In this document: positions 1 to 8,900 of the stretch, one piece after another
Position numbering within the stretch: the stretch's first letter is position 1
Layout of the letters: each line of letters begins with the position of its first letter
Assembly: GCA_937916505.1 (NCBI GenBank)
Contig: CALFSW010000305.1
Span: 1 to 41,511 of the forward strand
Direction of reading: 5' to 3'
Origin: an uncultured Verrucomicrobiales bacterium
GTDB taxonomy: Bacteria > Verrucomicrobiota > Verrucomicrobiia > Verrucomicrobiales > Akkermansiaceae
Length of the DNA stretch: 41,511 nt
Position numbers and translations under genes: made by a program
The notes under the pieces: generated by a model
The model's input: the letters and a program-made list of their open reading frames with translations, nothing else
Told to the model about the DNA's origin: nothing
Databases searched by the model: none

Positions 1-283
1 CCGATCATCAACAAAACTCAGAAATCTCTGGCAACGAGAAGGAGACCACTTCAGAGACCGATCGCAGCGGCAGCAATAGTATTTACAGTTTTCATGTTTG
101 GTTTTTTCAGGGGTGACTGAGTTGCAGAAGAGATAACCTCTGCGAACAGTATCAGAATTAATAAAAATAATTTTCCGGTCAATTACTTTTTTAAATTATT
201 TTTAATCTTATGCTGAATATCAAGTTTAATTAAATGAAAATTCAAAAGATTGCCCGGAGATCTTTTTCGAGCAGAATAGAGAT
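1..283. other. Left-edge stretch without a supported gene; AT-rich leader of the small selenoprotein
   Basis: No convincing coding region was found here. Frames 1 and 3 on the plus strand are open from the edge to about base 117, but neither shows recognisable sequence, so a 3' fragment of an upstream gene is possible and unproven. Bases about 160-240 are strikingly AT-rich compared with the rest of the window and lie just upstream of the gene starting at 284, so they are the likely promoter region. I could not fix -35 and -10 boxes. Confidence 0.5.
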
Positions 284-454
284 GTGAGCGATCATCAGGT
301 TCAGTGTCCTTCTTGTGGGGAGTGGTTTGAAGTGGCTGCCATTGCCCCCGAAGACTATGGGGGCCGGTTGGATTATGATTGTGAGGTGTGTTGACGCCCG
401 ATGGTGCTCATGGTCGATGAGCAGGGTGGGATCTCTTCCGAAGGTGGGATGTGA
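284..454 (+). CDS. Probable selenocysteine-containing CPXCG-type zinc-ribbon protein (in-frame TGA at 392-394)
   Basis: Read through the TGA, this encodes 56 residues: GTG start at 284, stop TGA at 452-454. It has the CPSCGE motif (Cys codons 305 and 314), then DYDCEVC (Cys codons 380 and 389), then TGA at 392-394, then RPMVLMVDE. This matches the Cys-rich CPXCG family (about 60 residues), whose consensus from memory is CPYCGE ... EDCQVCCRPI. The TGA falls exactly on the second Cys of the CC pair. Residues after it continue the family pattern (RPM, hydrophobic strand), so this is not a natural C-terminus. The two CxxC pairs would bind zinc, leaving the selenocysteine as a free fifth group vicinal to a Cys; that last point is inference. 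A SECIS-like hairpin follows at 405-423, and the final stop overlaps the next gene's ATG. The start is the first plausible one in frame, with only a weak GA-rich ribosome site. The alternative is a recent TGC/TGT-to-TGA mutation, which would not explain the hairpin. SelA, SelB, SelC and SelD are not in the window. Confidence 0.85.
405..423 (+). promoter_or_regulatory. Bacterial SECIS-like hairpin downstream of the in-frame TGA
   Basis: TGCTCAT (405-411) and ATGAGCA (417-423) are perfect reverse complements. They form a 7-bp stem around the 5-nt loop GGTCG (412-416). The loop begins 17 nt after the TGA at 392-394 and starts with two Gs. Known bacterial SECIS elements have the apical loop about 16-37 nt after UGA with a G in its first two positions. 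From memory, the Escherichia coli fdhF element has a GGUC loop 18 nt after its UGA. The hairpin lies inside the coding frame, as bacterial SECIS elements do, and would recruit SelB with Sec-tRNA. Confidence 0.85.
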
Positions 455-1452
455 TGGCGGGGAAGGTTTCTGTGGTATTTCCGGTGGGGCCAAATGTGCC
501 GGATGCGGGTTTGGCTTTGGATGACCTCCTCAACCAGACGTGGGAAGAGTTGGAAATTGTGGCAATCCTCAATGGCTGCCTTGCGGATGTGAGGCATGAA
601 TTTACAGGGAAGTCAGATCCCAGACTTCACGTCATCGATCTCGGCGGGCAGCCACAATTGCTCAATGCGTTGGAGGTTGGAGTGAATGGTAGCACCGGAA
701 AGTGGTTGGCCCGGATGGATTCCGACGATCGATGTGAGGCATCCCGGATCGGGCGACAGGTGGATTTGTTGCTTTCCGGGGAATACGAGGTGGTGAGTTG
801 TGGAATTGAACTGGTCGGCGGACTCGGAGATGGGATGCAACGATATGTGGATTGGGTCAATGACCTCGACAGCCCTGAAAAAGTTGCGCGGGAGAGATTT
901 GTGGAGAGCCCTGTCGTGCAACCGACCGTGATGATGTCGAAGGAGCTTCTTTTGTCTGTGGGCGGGTATCTCAGAAATGGATTTGCCGAGGATTATGATT
1001 TGTGGCTCCGTCTTTTGGCAACAGGAGCTCGTTTTGGGAAGGTATCGGATCAGCTCTACCGGTGGCATGATCGCAGGGACAGGCTCACCCGGAGTGATCC
1101 CCGCTTTGGGCAAAAGAAGATGCTGGCACTGAAGGCCGATGCCCTTTCCCGGATGGGAAGGATTCGGGAAGAAGGGGTGGCGATTTCGGGGGCAGGGCCG
1201 ATCGGGAAGGTTCTTGGACGGGAATTGATCGCAAGAGGGATCAAAGTACATGGATTTTTCGAAGTGAATCCCAAAAGAGTGGGAAACACGTGTCAGGGGG
1301 CCCCGATTGCCGGGACCGAGGAATTTGGGAAAAAATGGAGGGAAGCCACCTTGCTTTCGGCCGTGGGCGTGTCAGGGGGGCGTGAAAAGGTTCGCGCGCT
1401 GGCGAAGCGGGAAAAATACCGGGAAGGCGTCGATTTTTGGTGTTGTTGCTGA
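454..1452 (+). CDS. Family 2 glycosyltransferase with C-terminal Rossmann-like domain
   Basis: A 332-residue protein. Residues 4-210 read as a GT-A glycosyltransferase: N-terminal beta strand VSVVFPV, the metal/nucleotide-binding DSDD at 89-92 in ARMDSDD, and the acceptor-site EDYDLW at 179-184. Residues 241-315 look like a Rossmann-type nucleotide-binding domain with ISGAGPIGK (GxGxxG at 246-251), as in sugar-modifying C-terminal extensions of GT2 proteins. The donor and acceptor sugars cannot be told. There is no transmembrane segment, so it should be cytoplasmic. ATG 454 is chosen because AAGGTG at 441-446 is well spaced and because its A is shared with the TGA of the preceding small gene. 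The in-frame GTG at 451 is an alternative. Coupling to the preceding selenoprotein suggests one transcript, with no obvious functional link. The C-terminus ends in WCCC, which is unusual. Confidence 0.85.
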   Translation: MAGKVSVVFPVGPNVPDAGLALDDLLNQTWEELEIVAILNGCLADVRHEFTGKSDPRLHVIDLGGQPQLLNALEVGVNGSTGKWLARMDSDDRCEASRIGRQVDLLLSGEYEVVSCGIELVGGLGDGMQRYVDWVNDLDSPEKVARERFVESPVVQPTVMMSKELLLSVGGYLRNGFAEDYDLWLRLLATGARFGKVSDQLYRWHDRRDRLTRSDPRFGQKKMLALKADALSRMGRIREEGVAISGAGPIGKVLGRELIARGIKVHGFFEVNPKRVGNTCQGAPIAGTEEFGKKWREATLLSAVGVSGGREKVRALAKREKYREGVDFWCCC

Positions 1453-1537
1453 GTTAACGAAAAAAACAGTTCATCTGCTTCGATTTCGACTTGCCATTAG
1501 TGCCATCCTGAAACAGTTTCCCGCCCTCAGCAAGTGA

Positions 1538-1634
<97 letters not shown>

Positions 1635-1671
1635 GATGAATGGCTCCGCGAGAACCGTCAATGGATACCCT

Positions 1672-4600
1672 TTATTTGAGGGAGCGGATGTAAGTGAAGA
1701 GATCGGCGACCTGTGCGGATGTGAGGTGATCGATCAGACCCTCGGGCATGAGCGATGACTTGGTGATCTTGTGCTCTGCAATTTTTGCGAGGGGAATGAC
1801 CTGAATGGACGTGCCGACAGGCTGAATGCTGAGATTGGACGTTGTTTCCCCGGCGAGTGACCCGCTGATTTTACTGCCGTCTTTCAGGATGATGTCGTGG
1901 CGGTAGTAGCCGCTCTCCATCTGGGCGTTTGGGGTGAGGATGTTGTGGAGGAGGGCCTCGGTGGACATCGCACCGGCTCCGGAAAGGTCGGGTCCGATGA
2001 CGCCGCCGGTGCTACCGACCTTGTGACAAGCCAAACAGGTGACGAAGAGGGTTTTTCCCTTTTGGGTGTTGCCCTGCTTGTTGGCGAGGCCGAGGAACCT
2101 GGCGAATTTCTCACGGGCGGCTTTGGCCGCTTGAGGAGTGACGAGGGCGGGGGAGTCGTCCGAGAGTTGGACGGAGGCCTGGCCGCGGAGCTTCAGGTTT
2201 TTTGAATCGCCGGAGAAGCGGTGAATGAGGGATTTTGGAATTTCTTCGGTGTATTCGGTCTGGAAGTCGGAGCGGATTTCTGCGGCGTTTCTTTCACGGT
2301 TCCAGATGCGGTATTCACGCATTTGGTAGGCTGATCCGTTGGCGACATTCGATTGGCCGATCTTGAGATTGACGAGATCGTTTTTGAAGGGGCGGGATTT
2401 GGCGGTGTCGAGGACACCATCAAGGTAGAGTTTCAGGTTGCCGTTTTGGTCCCGGGTGATCGCGCAATGAGTCCAGAGATTTGCGATCATGGGGCGGGTG
2501 GCTTCGATGAGATCGCCGATGGCAGTGCCTCCGTAAACCCGGAGGGTGCTGCCGAAAAAATTGATATCAGGACCATTTGCTCCGCTGCCGAGGAGGGAAT
2601 CAGCGTTGTCGATCCCGGGAGCGAGCTTGATCCAGGTCTCGATGGTAAAAGCGCCTTGCAAGGTGATGGCCTGGTCAATGGCGTCGTTGTCGTTCCCGGT
2701 GAGTTGGAGGACGGGCTGTAAGAGACCAGGGGAGTTTTTGAGAATGGCTTTGACGTCGGGATGACTGGCTCCAAGAACCGCGATGATGCTGCCAATGGCG
2801 TCGGCGGTGAGATCTTTGAACTGTCCGGATGTGGTGGCTTTGGCGAGGGCGAGAGCTTTTTCCCTATCTGAAGTCAGACCATGGATGGCGAGTTGGCGAA
2901 GGTCCCCGGGGAGGGTGTCCCATTCGTGGGAAAGGAAAACCACGATACGCGGGTCTTTCAAGGAAGCCAGCGAGATGAGGCCCTCGCGTTTCAGGGCGGG
3001 GTCCGATGATCGATAGTATTTTTCGAACAGCGAACGGTCGGTGGAGCCGAGTTCACGCAGTGCCGTGATGACGTCGAGGGTGTCGGGTTGCATGCGCTCT
3101 TCCGAGTTCAGCCAATCCCTAATGGGTGTTTCGAGTTCCTTAATACGAAACTTTGCGGCAAGACGGATGATGAGCTGTTGGTTTTTGAGCGTCGTCTTTG
3201 GAAAAAGTTCGAGGGAAGCCCGGCCAACCAGTTTGGAAAGCGAGGGATCGGCCGCGAGATTGGGGTCGATTTGTTCGAATGATTTGAGAAGGGAGACTTG
3301 CTGGGTGGGGTTGGCAAGAATGGCGGCAAGTGCGGAGCTGACTTCCGGTTGGTTGAGCTGGCTCCCGAGGAGGGCAAGTTCTCCCGAGCCAAGCGGACGG
3401 TCGAGGCGGGGAAGGGCTTTGGCCAATTGAGCGGCTGCGATGCCGGGTTCGAGCGACTGGATCGCGAGGAGGAATTGTTCGGCGGAGAGTGTTTTGACCG
3501 CGTTACTTTCGAGCATCTTCCGGGTTGCGGGACGATGGGTTTCCATGGCCCAGCGAGCGAGGTAGCGTTCGAAGGTTCGATCATAGGAATCCCATCCACC
3601 GGTGTTGAGGGGAGCATTTCCCAAGCTGGCGGCGAGGGTCATCATGGCGGGAGTGGGGCTCTTGTGATAGCGAAGCGCGTTTGCAAGCGCGGCGCGAATG
3701 CGGCGATGGTCGGTGGGAGCGTTCCCGGCAATGGCGAGAAAATCCTTTTCGGAAAGACTGAGTTCACCGGCAGCGCGAATGGCTTGATAACGCAGGGACG
3801 GGTGTTTGTCTTTTGCGAGGGTTTGGAGGACTTCGGGAGTGAGTTGTGCCATTCCTTCGAGGGCCCAGAGGGCGGCGCAACGCCGCGAAACGGAGGCCTG
3901 GGAATTGGTGATGATTTTTGAGAGGTGGGAAATGATGGTCTTGTCCTGACGATCGGAAAGTTCATGCCAGGCAAGGCGGGAGAGAAGGGCATTGGGGCCG
4001 CCGAGATAGGTGGTTACTTTCTCCGAGGGAAGCCTGGTGAGGTCCGGAGGGGTGGTGTGCTGTTGGCTATGGTGGCGGATTCGCCAGATGCGTCCACGGG
4101 TTTTGTCGCGTTCGGGATGACTGCGGGGAACCTCGTTGTGGGAGATGATTTTGTTATACCAATCGACGATGTAGAGGCAGCCATCCGGGCCGAAGTGGGC
4201 CGCGATGGGTCGAAACGATTTGTCGCCGGAGATGAGGAAGTCATCCTGTTTTTGGTAGGAGTATTGTCCCTTCTCGTTGGCGGTGACGGTCATGATCTGG
4301 AGGCGATTGGTGATGGGGTTGACGACGATGAAGACCTCGCCTTTGTGGCCGAGCAGGAAGGGGCTGTTTTCATCTTCGACCAGAGCGAGGCCACTCAGGC
4401 CGGTGCCGCCCATTTTGGGGCCATTGGTGGAGGGATGAATTTGAGGGGCGTAAGAACGGAGCTTTTCTTGTGAGCCGGTGGGGTAGTGGGCCCCCGGCTC
4501 GAATTCGGCGATGGGCACGCCGAGGTCATTTGCCTCTTGCAGGAAGGTCCGGCCATCCCGGGTTTGGGAAAAGCCCCAGATGTTGTTGGGCCCGTGGGCG

Positions 4601-5883
4601 AGGATATCAAAGTCCGAGCCATCGGGACGCATTCGTGCGAGTTTGCAATGATTGAAGCGGACGGTGGTTTCTCCGCTGGCGAAGGGTTTGCCGTCAGGGC
4701 GCCGAACGGTGGAGCTATTAAAAAGCCCCTGGGCCAGGGAAATCCAGTCTCCGGGCATGCGCTCAAATTGGTGGGGAAAAAGGTGTGAGTCTTGAATGCC
4801 AAATCCGGTGAGGATGGGCTTGAAGCCATCGGCTTTGCCATCGTTGTTCGAATCGTAGTAGTGACGGATTTCATGGCCGTATTGAATGAGGGCCCCATTT
4901 TTCCAGGGAATGATGCCGAGGGGGATGACGAGGCCATCGGCAAAGACACGGGGCTTGTGAGGGCCGGGGCCGTAGGGATTGTCAAAGACCAGGGCCTGGT
5001 CCCGGCCACCTTTTGCGAAGAGGGCTTCGGCAGCGGCTTTGCTTTCGTTGGAATCCACGGGGTATTCCTTTGCGGTGGTGGTCCACATGCGGCCGGCGGC
5101 ATCCCAAACGACAGTGATGGGTTTGCCGACCCCTTCGGCTTCACTGGCGATCAGCTCGGCGGTGAAACCGGGGGCGATTTGAAAAGTTGATTTTTCTTCT
5201 CCGGGAGTGAGGGGGCTGGGTTTGTTGCTCGGTTTGAAATTCCAGTGAAGAGCTCCGGGAGTAGGAGCGAGTTCCTTGAGGGTGACATTTTTGAGGTGAA
5301 CCTCGAAGGTTCCGCCCCCGTGGGCCTGAAATCCAATGCGTCCGTTTTGAGGAATGCCGGGAGCACGCTCAATGAAGTCGAGAGCGGCTACGCCGTTGAT
5401 CCAGGAACGAATGAGGGGGCCGTCACAAACGATGCGGTAGTGATTCCAGTCCCAGTCTTTGGTGGTCTTTTTGAGGGCTTCGGGATCGACGGGCCCGGCG
5501 ATGACCCGGTTGCGGCGGGATTCATCGTAAATTTTTCCCCACCAATCGATACCGGCATCGACTTGATAGCCTTTCATTTCCGAGCTTTTTGGAAGGCGAA
5601 TGCTGCGAACCTGGATCCCGGAGTTCTGGAAACCGGTGCCTTTTTCGAGCTTGATGTCGAATTCGAGTTCGAAGTTTTCGTAGGATTTTTCGGTGGCGAG
5701 AAAGGTATTGCGGGTGACTTTTTTTGTCATCGAGCCTCCTACGATCATGCCATCGCGGGTGGTCCACCACTGCTCCTCACCTTTCAGAACGTCCCATCCG
5801 TCGAGAGTTTTCCCATCGAAGAGGGACACTTTTTCGGCATGGCCGAGGCAGATGAACAGGAAGAGTAACGAGAGGATTTTCAT
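1672..5883 (-). CDS. Secreted DUF1080 / PVC-type dehydrogenase propeller / HEAT / LamG / cytochrome c protein
   Basis: A 1403-residue exported protein. Residues 1-16 are a signal peptide (MKILSLLFLFICLGHA). Residues 18-205 are a DUF1080 (3-keto-disaccharide hydrolase-type, concanavalin-like) domain beginning SLFDGKTLDGW. About 230-605 is a PVC-type membrane-bound dehydrogenase propeller with the typical FGPDGCLYIVDWYN. About 620-1010 are HEAT-like helices, and about 1095-1225 a LamG-like domain. The C-terminal 140 residues are the Planctomycete/Verrucomicrobium heme-binding domain with CLACH at 1283-1287 and a distal LMPEG Met candidate. It probably binds and oxidises a carbohydrate in the periplasm and passes electrons to the cytochrome; the substrate is unknown. 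The start is the ATG at 5883, which gives a clean signal peptide; an upstream in-frame TTG at 5916 would not. It lies 89 nt downstream of the similar gene ending at 5973, with its own motif copy (5951-5967) and leader hairpin. Confidence 0.88.
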   Translation of the reverse strand: MKILSLLFLFICLGHAEKVSLFDGKTLDGWDVLKGEEQWWTTRDGMIVGGSMTKKVTRNTFLATEKSYENFELEFDIKLEKGTGFQNSGIQVRSIRLPKSSEMKGYQVDAGIDWWGKIYDESRRNRVIAGPVDPEALKKTTKDWDWNHYRIVCDGPLIRSWINGVAALDFIERAPGIPQNGRIGFQAHGGGTFEVHLKNVTLKELAPTPGALHWNFKPSNKPSPLTPGEEKSTFQIAPGFTAELIASEAEGVGKPITVVWDAAGRMWTTTAKEYPVDSNESKAAAEALFAKGGRDQALVFDNPYGPGPHKPRVFADGLVIPLGIIPWKNGALIQYGHEIRHYYDSNNDGKADGFKPILTGFGIQDSHLFPHQFERMPGDWISLAQGLFNSSTVRRPDGKPFASGETTVRFNHCKLARMRPDGSDFDILAHGPNNIWGFSQTRDGRTFLQEANDLGVPIAEFEPGAHYPTGSQEKLRSYAPQIHPSTNGPKMGGTGLSGLALVEDENSPFLLGHKGEVFIVVNPITNRLQIMTVTANEKGQYSYQKQDDFLISGDKSFRPIAAHFGPDGCLYIVDWYNKIISHNEVPRSHPERDKTRGRIWRIRHHSQQHTTPPDLTRLPSEKVTTYLGGPNALLSRLAWHELSDRQDKTIISHLSKIITNSQASVSRRCAALWALEGMAQLTPEVLQTLAKDKHPSLRYQAIRAAGELSLSEKDFLAIAGNAPTDHRRIRAALANALRYHKSPTPAMMTLAASLGNAPLNTGGWDSYDRTFERYLARWAMETHRPATRKMLESNAVKTLSAEQFLLAIQSLEPGIAAAQLAKALPRLDRPLGSGELALLGSQLNQPEVSSALAAILANPTQQVSLLKSFEQIDPNLAADPSLSKLVGRASLELFPKTTLKNQQLIIRLAAKFRIKELETPIRDWLNSEERMQPDTLDVITALRELGSTDRSLFEKYYRSSDPALKREGLISLASLKDPRIVVFLSHEWDTLPGDLRQLAIHGLTSDREKALALAKATTSGQFKDLTADAIGSIIAVLGASHPDVKAILKNSPGLLQPVLQLTGNDNDAIDQAITLQGAFTIETWIKLAPGIDNADSLLGSGANGPDINFFGSTLRVYGGTAIGDLIEATRPMIANLWTHCAITRDQNGNLKLYLDGVLDTAKSRPFKNDLVNLKIGQSNVANGSAYQMREYRIWNRERNAAEIRSDFQTEYTEEIPKSLIHRFSGDSKNLKLRGQASVQLSDDSPALVTPQAAKAAREKFARFLGLANKQGNTQKGKTLFVTCLACHKVGSTGGVIGPDLSGAGAMSTEALLHNILTPNAQMESGYYRHDIILKDGSKISGSLAGETTSNLSIQPVGTSIQVIPLAKIAEHKITKSSLMPEGLIDHLTSAQVADLFTYIRSLK

Positions 5884-5900
5884 AACGATTCTGGAAACCA

Positions 5901-5919
5901 GTATTGGTCCTCCCAATAC
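5901..5919 (-). promoter_or_regulatory. Leader hairpin with an SD-like loop ahead of the DUF1080/cytochrome gene
   Basis: GTATTGG (5901-5907) and CCAATAC (5913-5919) are perfect reverse complements around a 5-nt loop. In the minus-strand transcript the loop reads GAGGA, which is Shine-Dalgarno-like, but it sits 24 nt before the ATG at 5883, too far for a normal ribosome site. It may be a translation or stability element, or chance. Confidence 0.35.
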
Positions 5920-5950
5920 GTGTTGTCAGGAGCTTTCCTGCCACAAGCGT

Positions 5951-5967
5951 ATACGAGAAATCCACAT
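5951..5967 (-). promoter_or_regulatory. Bipartite upstream element, copy 1 (ATGTGGAT-N5-GTAT)
   Basis: On the minus strand this reads ATGTGGAT TTCTC GTAT, followed by AC. It lies 68 nt upstream of the ATG at 5883, in the 89-nt gap after the gene ending at 5973. It matches three other copies in the window with the same 5-nt spacer. A promoter or regulator site is inferred. Confidence 0.5.
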
Positions 5968-5972
5968 CGGAA

Positions 5973-8900
5973 TTATTTTAAGGTCCGAAGGTAGGACATG
6001 AGGTCGAGGATGTCCTGATCACTCATGCCGGTCGCCATCGTGTCAGGCATGACAGACTTTCCATCAATGTAGCCGGCCTTCCTGATCTCTTGGAGGGAAA
6101 CTTTGACCTGACCTCCCCCCATGAAGGTCAGAGTGACATCCTGATGGCTGAGATCGGAGCGGAAACCTTCCAAAGTGGTCCCGTCTTTCTTGATGATTTT
6201 ATAGGTGAGGAAAATTCCTTCAACCGCTTCGTTGGGTTTTAGGATGGCCGTGATGACTTCGAGAGGGGTGCGATGTGCGCCGCCTCCGAGGGGTGGCGCA
6301 AATCCTCCTTTCGCGCCATCGTGACAAGTCGCGCAACGGGTGTTGAAGTGGGTCTTGCCTTTCGCGACCTCACCCCGGGTGGTTTGAGCCAGGGTGCCGA
6401 GGCGTTTGATTTTGGTATCAAGCTTTGCGGAAACCGCGGCACTTGTTTTTTGATGTGGCTCTATAACCTGGCTCCATTTCTCGGTATCCGGTTGCGGGTG
6501 ACTGCTGCGCGCTTTGCCGATGCTTTCGATGAGTTGGTTTAGGAACCGTTTCTCGTAGGACCCTCCCATGGCGTAGTAGGCTGTTCGCCAACCTTGGACT
6601 TTTGTGTTGGGGAGGTTCTCCAGAGGAGTGTGAAAATGTTTAGCAAAGTCGAGGTGTTCTTGGCCGAGGGGCTGAGGAGTATCGCGGAGAAAGCGGATCA
6701 GTTCGTTGACGACGTAGTAGGATTTTTCCTCATGAAGATTTTCGAAGAGGGCGAAGCACTCAGGGAGTGGAGGTTGAAGGGTTGAAAGGGCGCGAAGGGC
6801 TTCGTATCGAACATTTTGGTTTTCACTTTTGATCAGCGTTTTCCAAAGGGAAGGGTTGAAGTGGTCCAATGATTCCAGAGCCCAGAGAGCGTGGATTCGA
6901 ATGCTATCGCTTGTTTTTGGATTTTGGATGAGTTGGGCGAGCCGAGGGATGAACTCAGTGGACTGTCGTTTTCCAATCTGGTGGATGGCCGCGCGCATTT
7001 CCCAAAGATTACTGGAAGTGAGATGTGCAAGAAGTTGGGAGGTTGGCGATTTTTCGACATTCGGTGGTGTGCCCGGTTTTTGCGTTTTGTGTCGAACTCT
7101 CCAGATTCGTCCGAGGGTGCGTGCGTGCTTCTCAAGATTCCGGGTTGTGGTTCCATGAGAGATCGTTCGGTTATACCAATCAGCGATGTAGAGGCAGCCG
7201 TCCGGGCCAAAGCAAACATTGACGGGGCGGAACATGGGGTCGTCGCAAGTGACGAGATCAGCTTCCCTCTTGAAGTGATGATTCCCCAATTCGTCGACGG
7301 TGTGTGAGACGGTGTTGATTTCTCCGGTGATTGGGTTGGCGACAAAATTGAAGTCCCTCCATTCGGCGGGGAAATCCCGGGGCGAGGTTCCGCAGGTAGC
7401 GATGCCGCAAAATCCGGTGCCATCGAGGCCAAGGTCGGAGGAGGTCGGCGGGTGTTGCAGAGGATTTCGTGAAGCGGTGGCAAGAAAGCTGGGGTAGGTG
7501 GTATCCCGTTCGAAGGCCGCCTGACTGTAGCCGAGATCGTTGGCTTCATGAATGAAAGTGCGTCCCTCCCGGTTGATCGACCATGCCCAGATGTTGTTCA
7601 TTCCTTCGCCAATGACTTCCAACCGGGTTCCATTGGGTTGATAGCGCCCGATCAATCCCTGATTGAACGGGACCTTTTTACCATCGCTGGTCGTGATGAG
7701 TCCGGTGCTGTGCACGCCTTGGGAAAAGTAGATCCAGTTTCCGGGGCCACGGGTTAGCCGATGGGCGCAGGTGTGGCTGTCTTTGACGCCGAAGCCTCTC
7801 ATGAGAGTGGTGGTGCGATCCGCCCTTCCGTCGGAATTGAGATCCTCAAACTTCAAGATTTCGGTGCCGTGGATGACATGGATGCCATCATCGTGGGGAA
7901 GGACGGAGATGGGCATGACAAGTCCCCCGGCAAAGATCCGGGGAGTTTGTGTTTTCGTGAGATGGGGAGTCGGGAAAACGAGGATCTTGTCCTTTCCTCT
8001 AATTTTGAAGCGCGCGGGATTGTTGTCGTTGGGATACTCGGAGGCCGTTTGCGTCCAAAGGCGGCCGGCGTCATCGAATCCGAGAGAGATCGGTTTGATT
8101 GCACCGAGCTTTTCGTGACTGACATTCTCAATGATGAATCCTTTGGGCAGGTGGAAGAGGGCGAGTTGTTCTTCCATGCTTCTGGCGACGGCATCCAGGG
8201 TGTTGCCCATGCCTTCTTTGAATCTTTTTTCCTTGGAAGATTTGGCCGGAAGGAGGGACGTGGTGCGATAGCTTTTTAAAGCCGCTTCATCACCCGGATG
8301 GAGGATGAGATAGTCGAGCGCAAACATGTAGGATTTCAGGGCTTTCGGGTGGGCCCCGAGAATCTTGACCGTGAGTTTGTGTTCGCCTGCTGTGAGTTTT
8401 TGAGGTGGTCCGAGAGGAATGGTGCCGGTTCGGGTGACACCATTATTGTATAGGTCTATGGGGCCTGCGATTTTGTGGCCGTTGAGCGAAAACTCCACGA
8501 TGCCGTAATCCCTTGCCTTCGTCATGCCGGCTCCCAGACGATAGGTGCCGGCTTTTTTGACGGGAATCGCGACTTCGAGGACGTCACCTGGTTTTGCATC
8601 CGTCCACCACAATTGCCGGTCGTTACTCCATAGGCCGACACCGAAGGTGTGAAGGTCCTGGGGCCGAATGGTGCCGACCTTCGAGAGGATCTTTAGGGCC
8701 TCGCCCTCTAGAAAGAGGGCCTTCTCTTTTTTAGCGGCTGGCGTCTTTTTTTTTAAGGGAGGGGGAGTGTCGGTCTGGATGAAGGCGAAGACTCCTTTTT
8801 TATTTCCGACGACGATGTCGACCTTGCCATCGCCATTGAGATCTCCGGTGGAAATTTGGCGGCCAACTCCGGAGTTGTCATCGATGAGGTGTGGGATGAG

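Noticed and set aside
51-95. Minus-strand ATG at 95 giving a signal-peptide-like start (MKTVNTIAAAAIGL), then TGA at 51-53, with a hydrophobic continuation
   Set aside because: Too short. The continuation stops again after ten residues and no SECIS-like hairpin or family similarity is seen, so a second Sec codon or a gene is not supported.
1438-1500. Glycosyltransferase end CCC-TGA as a possible Sec codon with readthrough
   Set aside because: No hairpin with a G-containing loop at the required distance, and the 15 residues after the TGA resemble nothing. The stop is ordinary.
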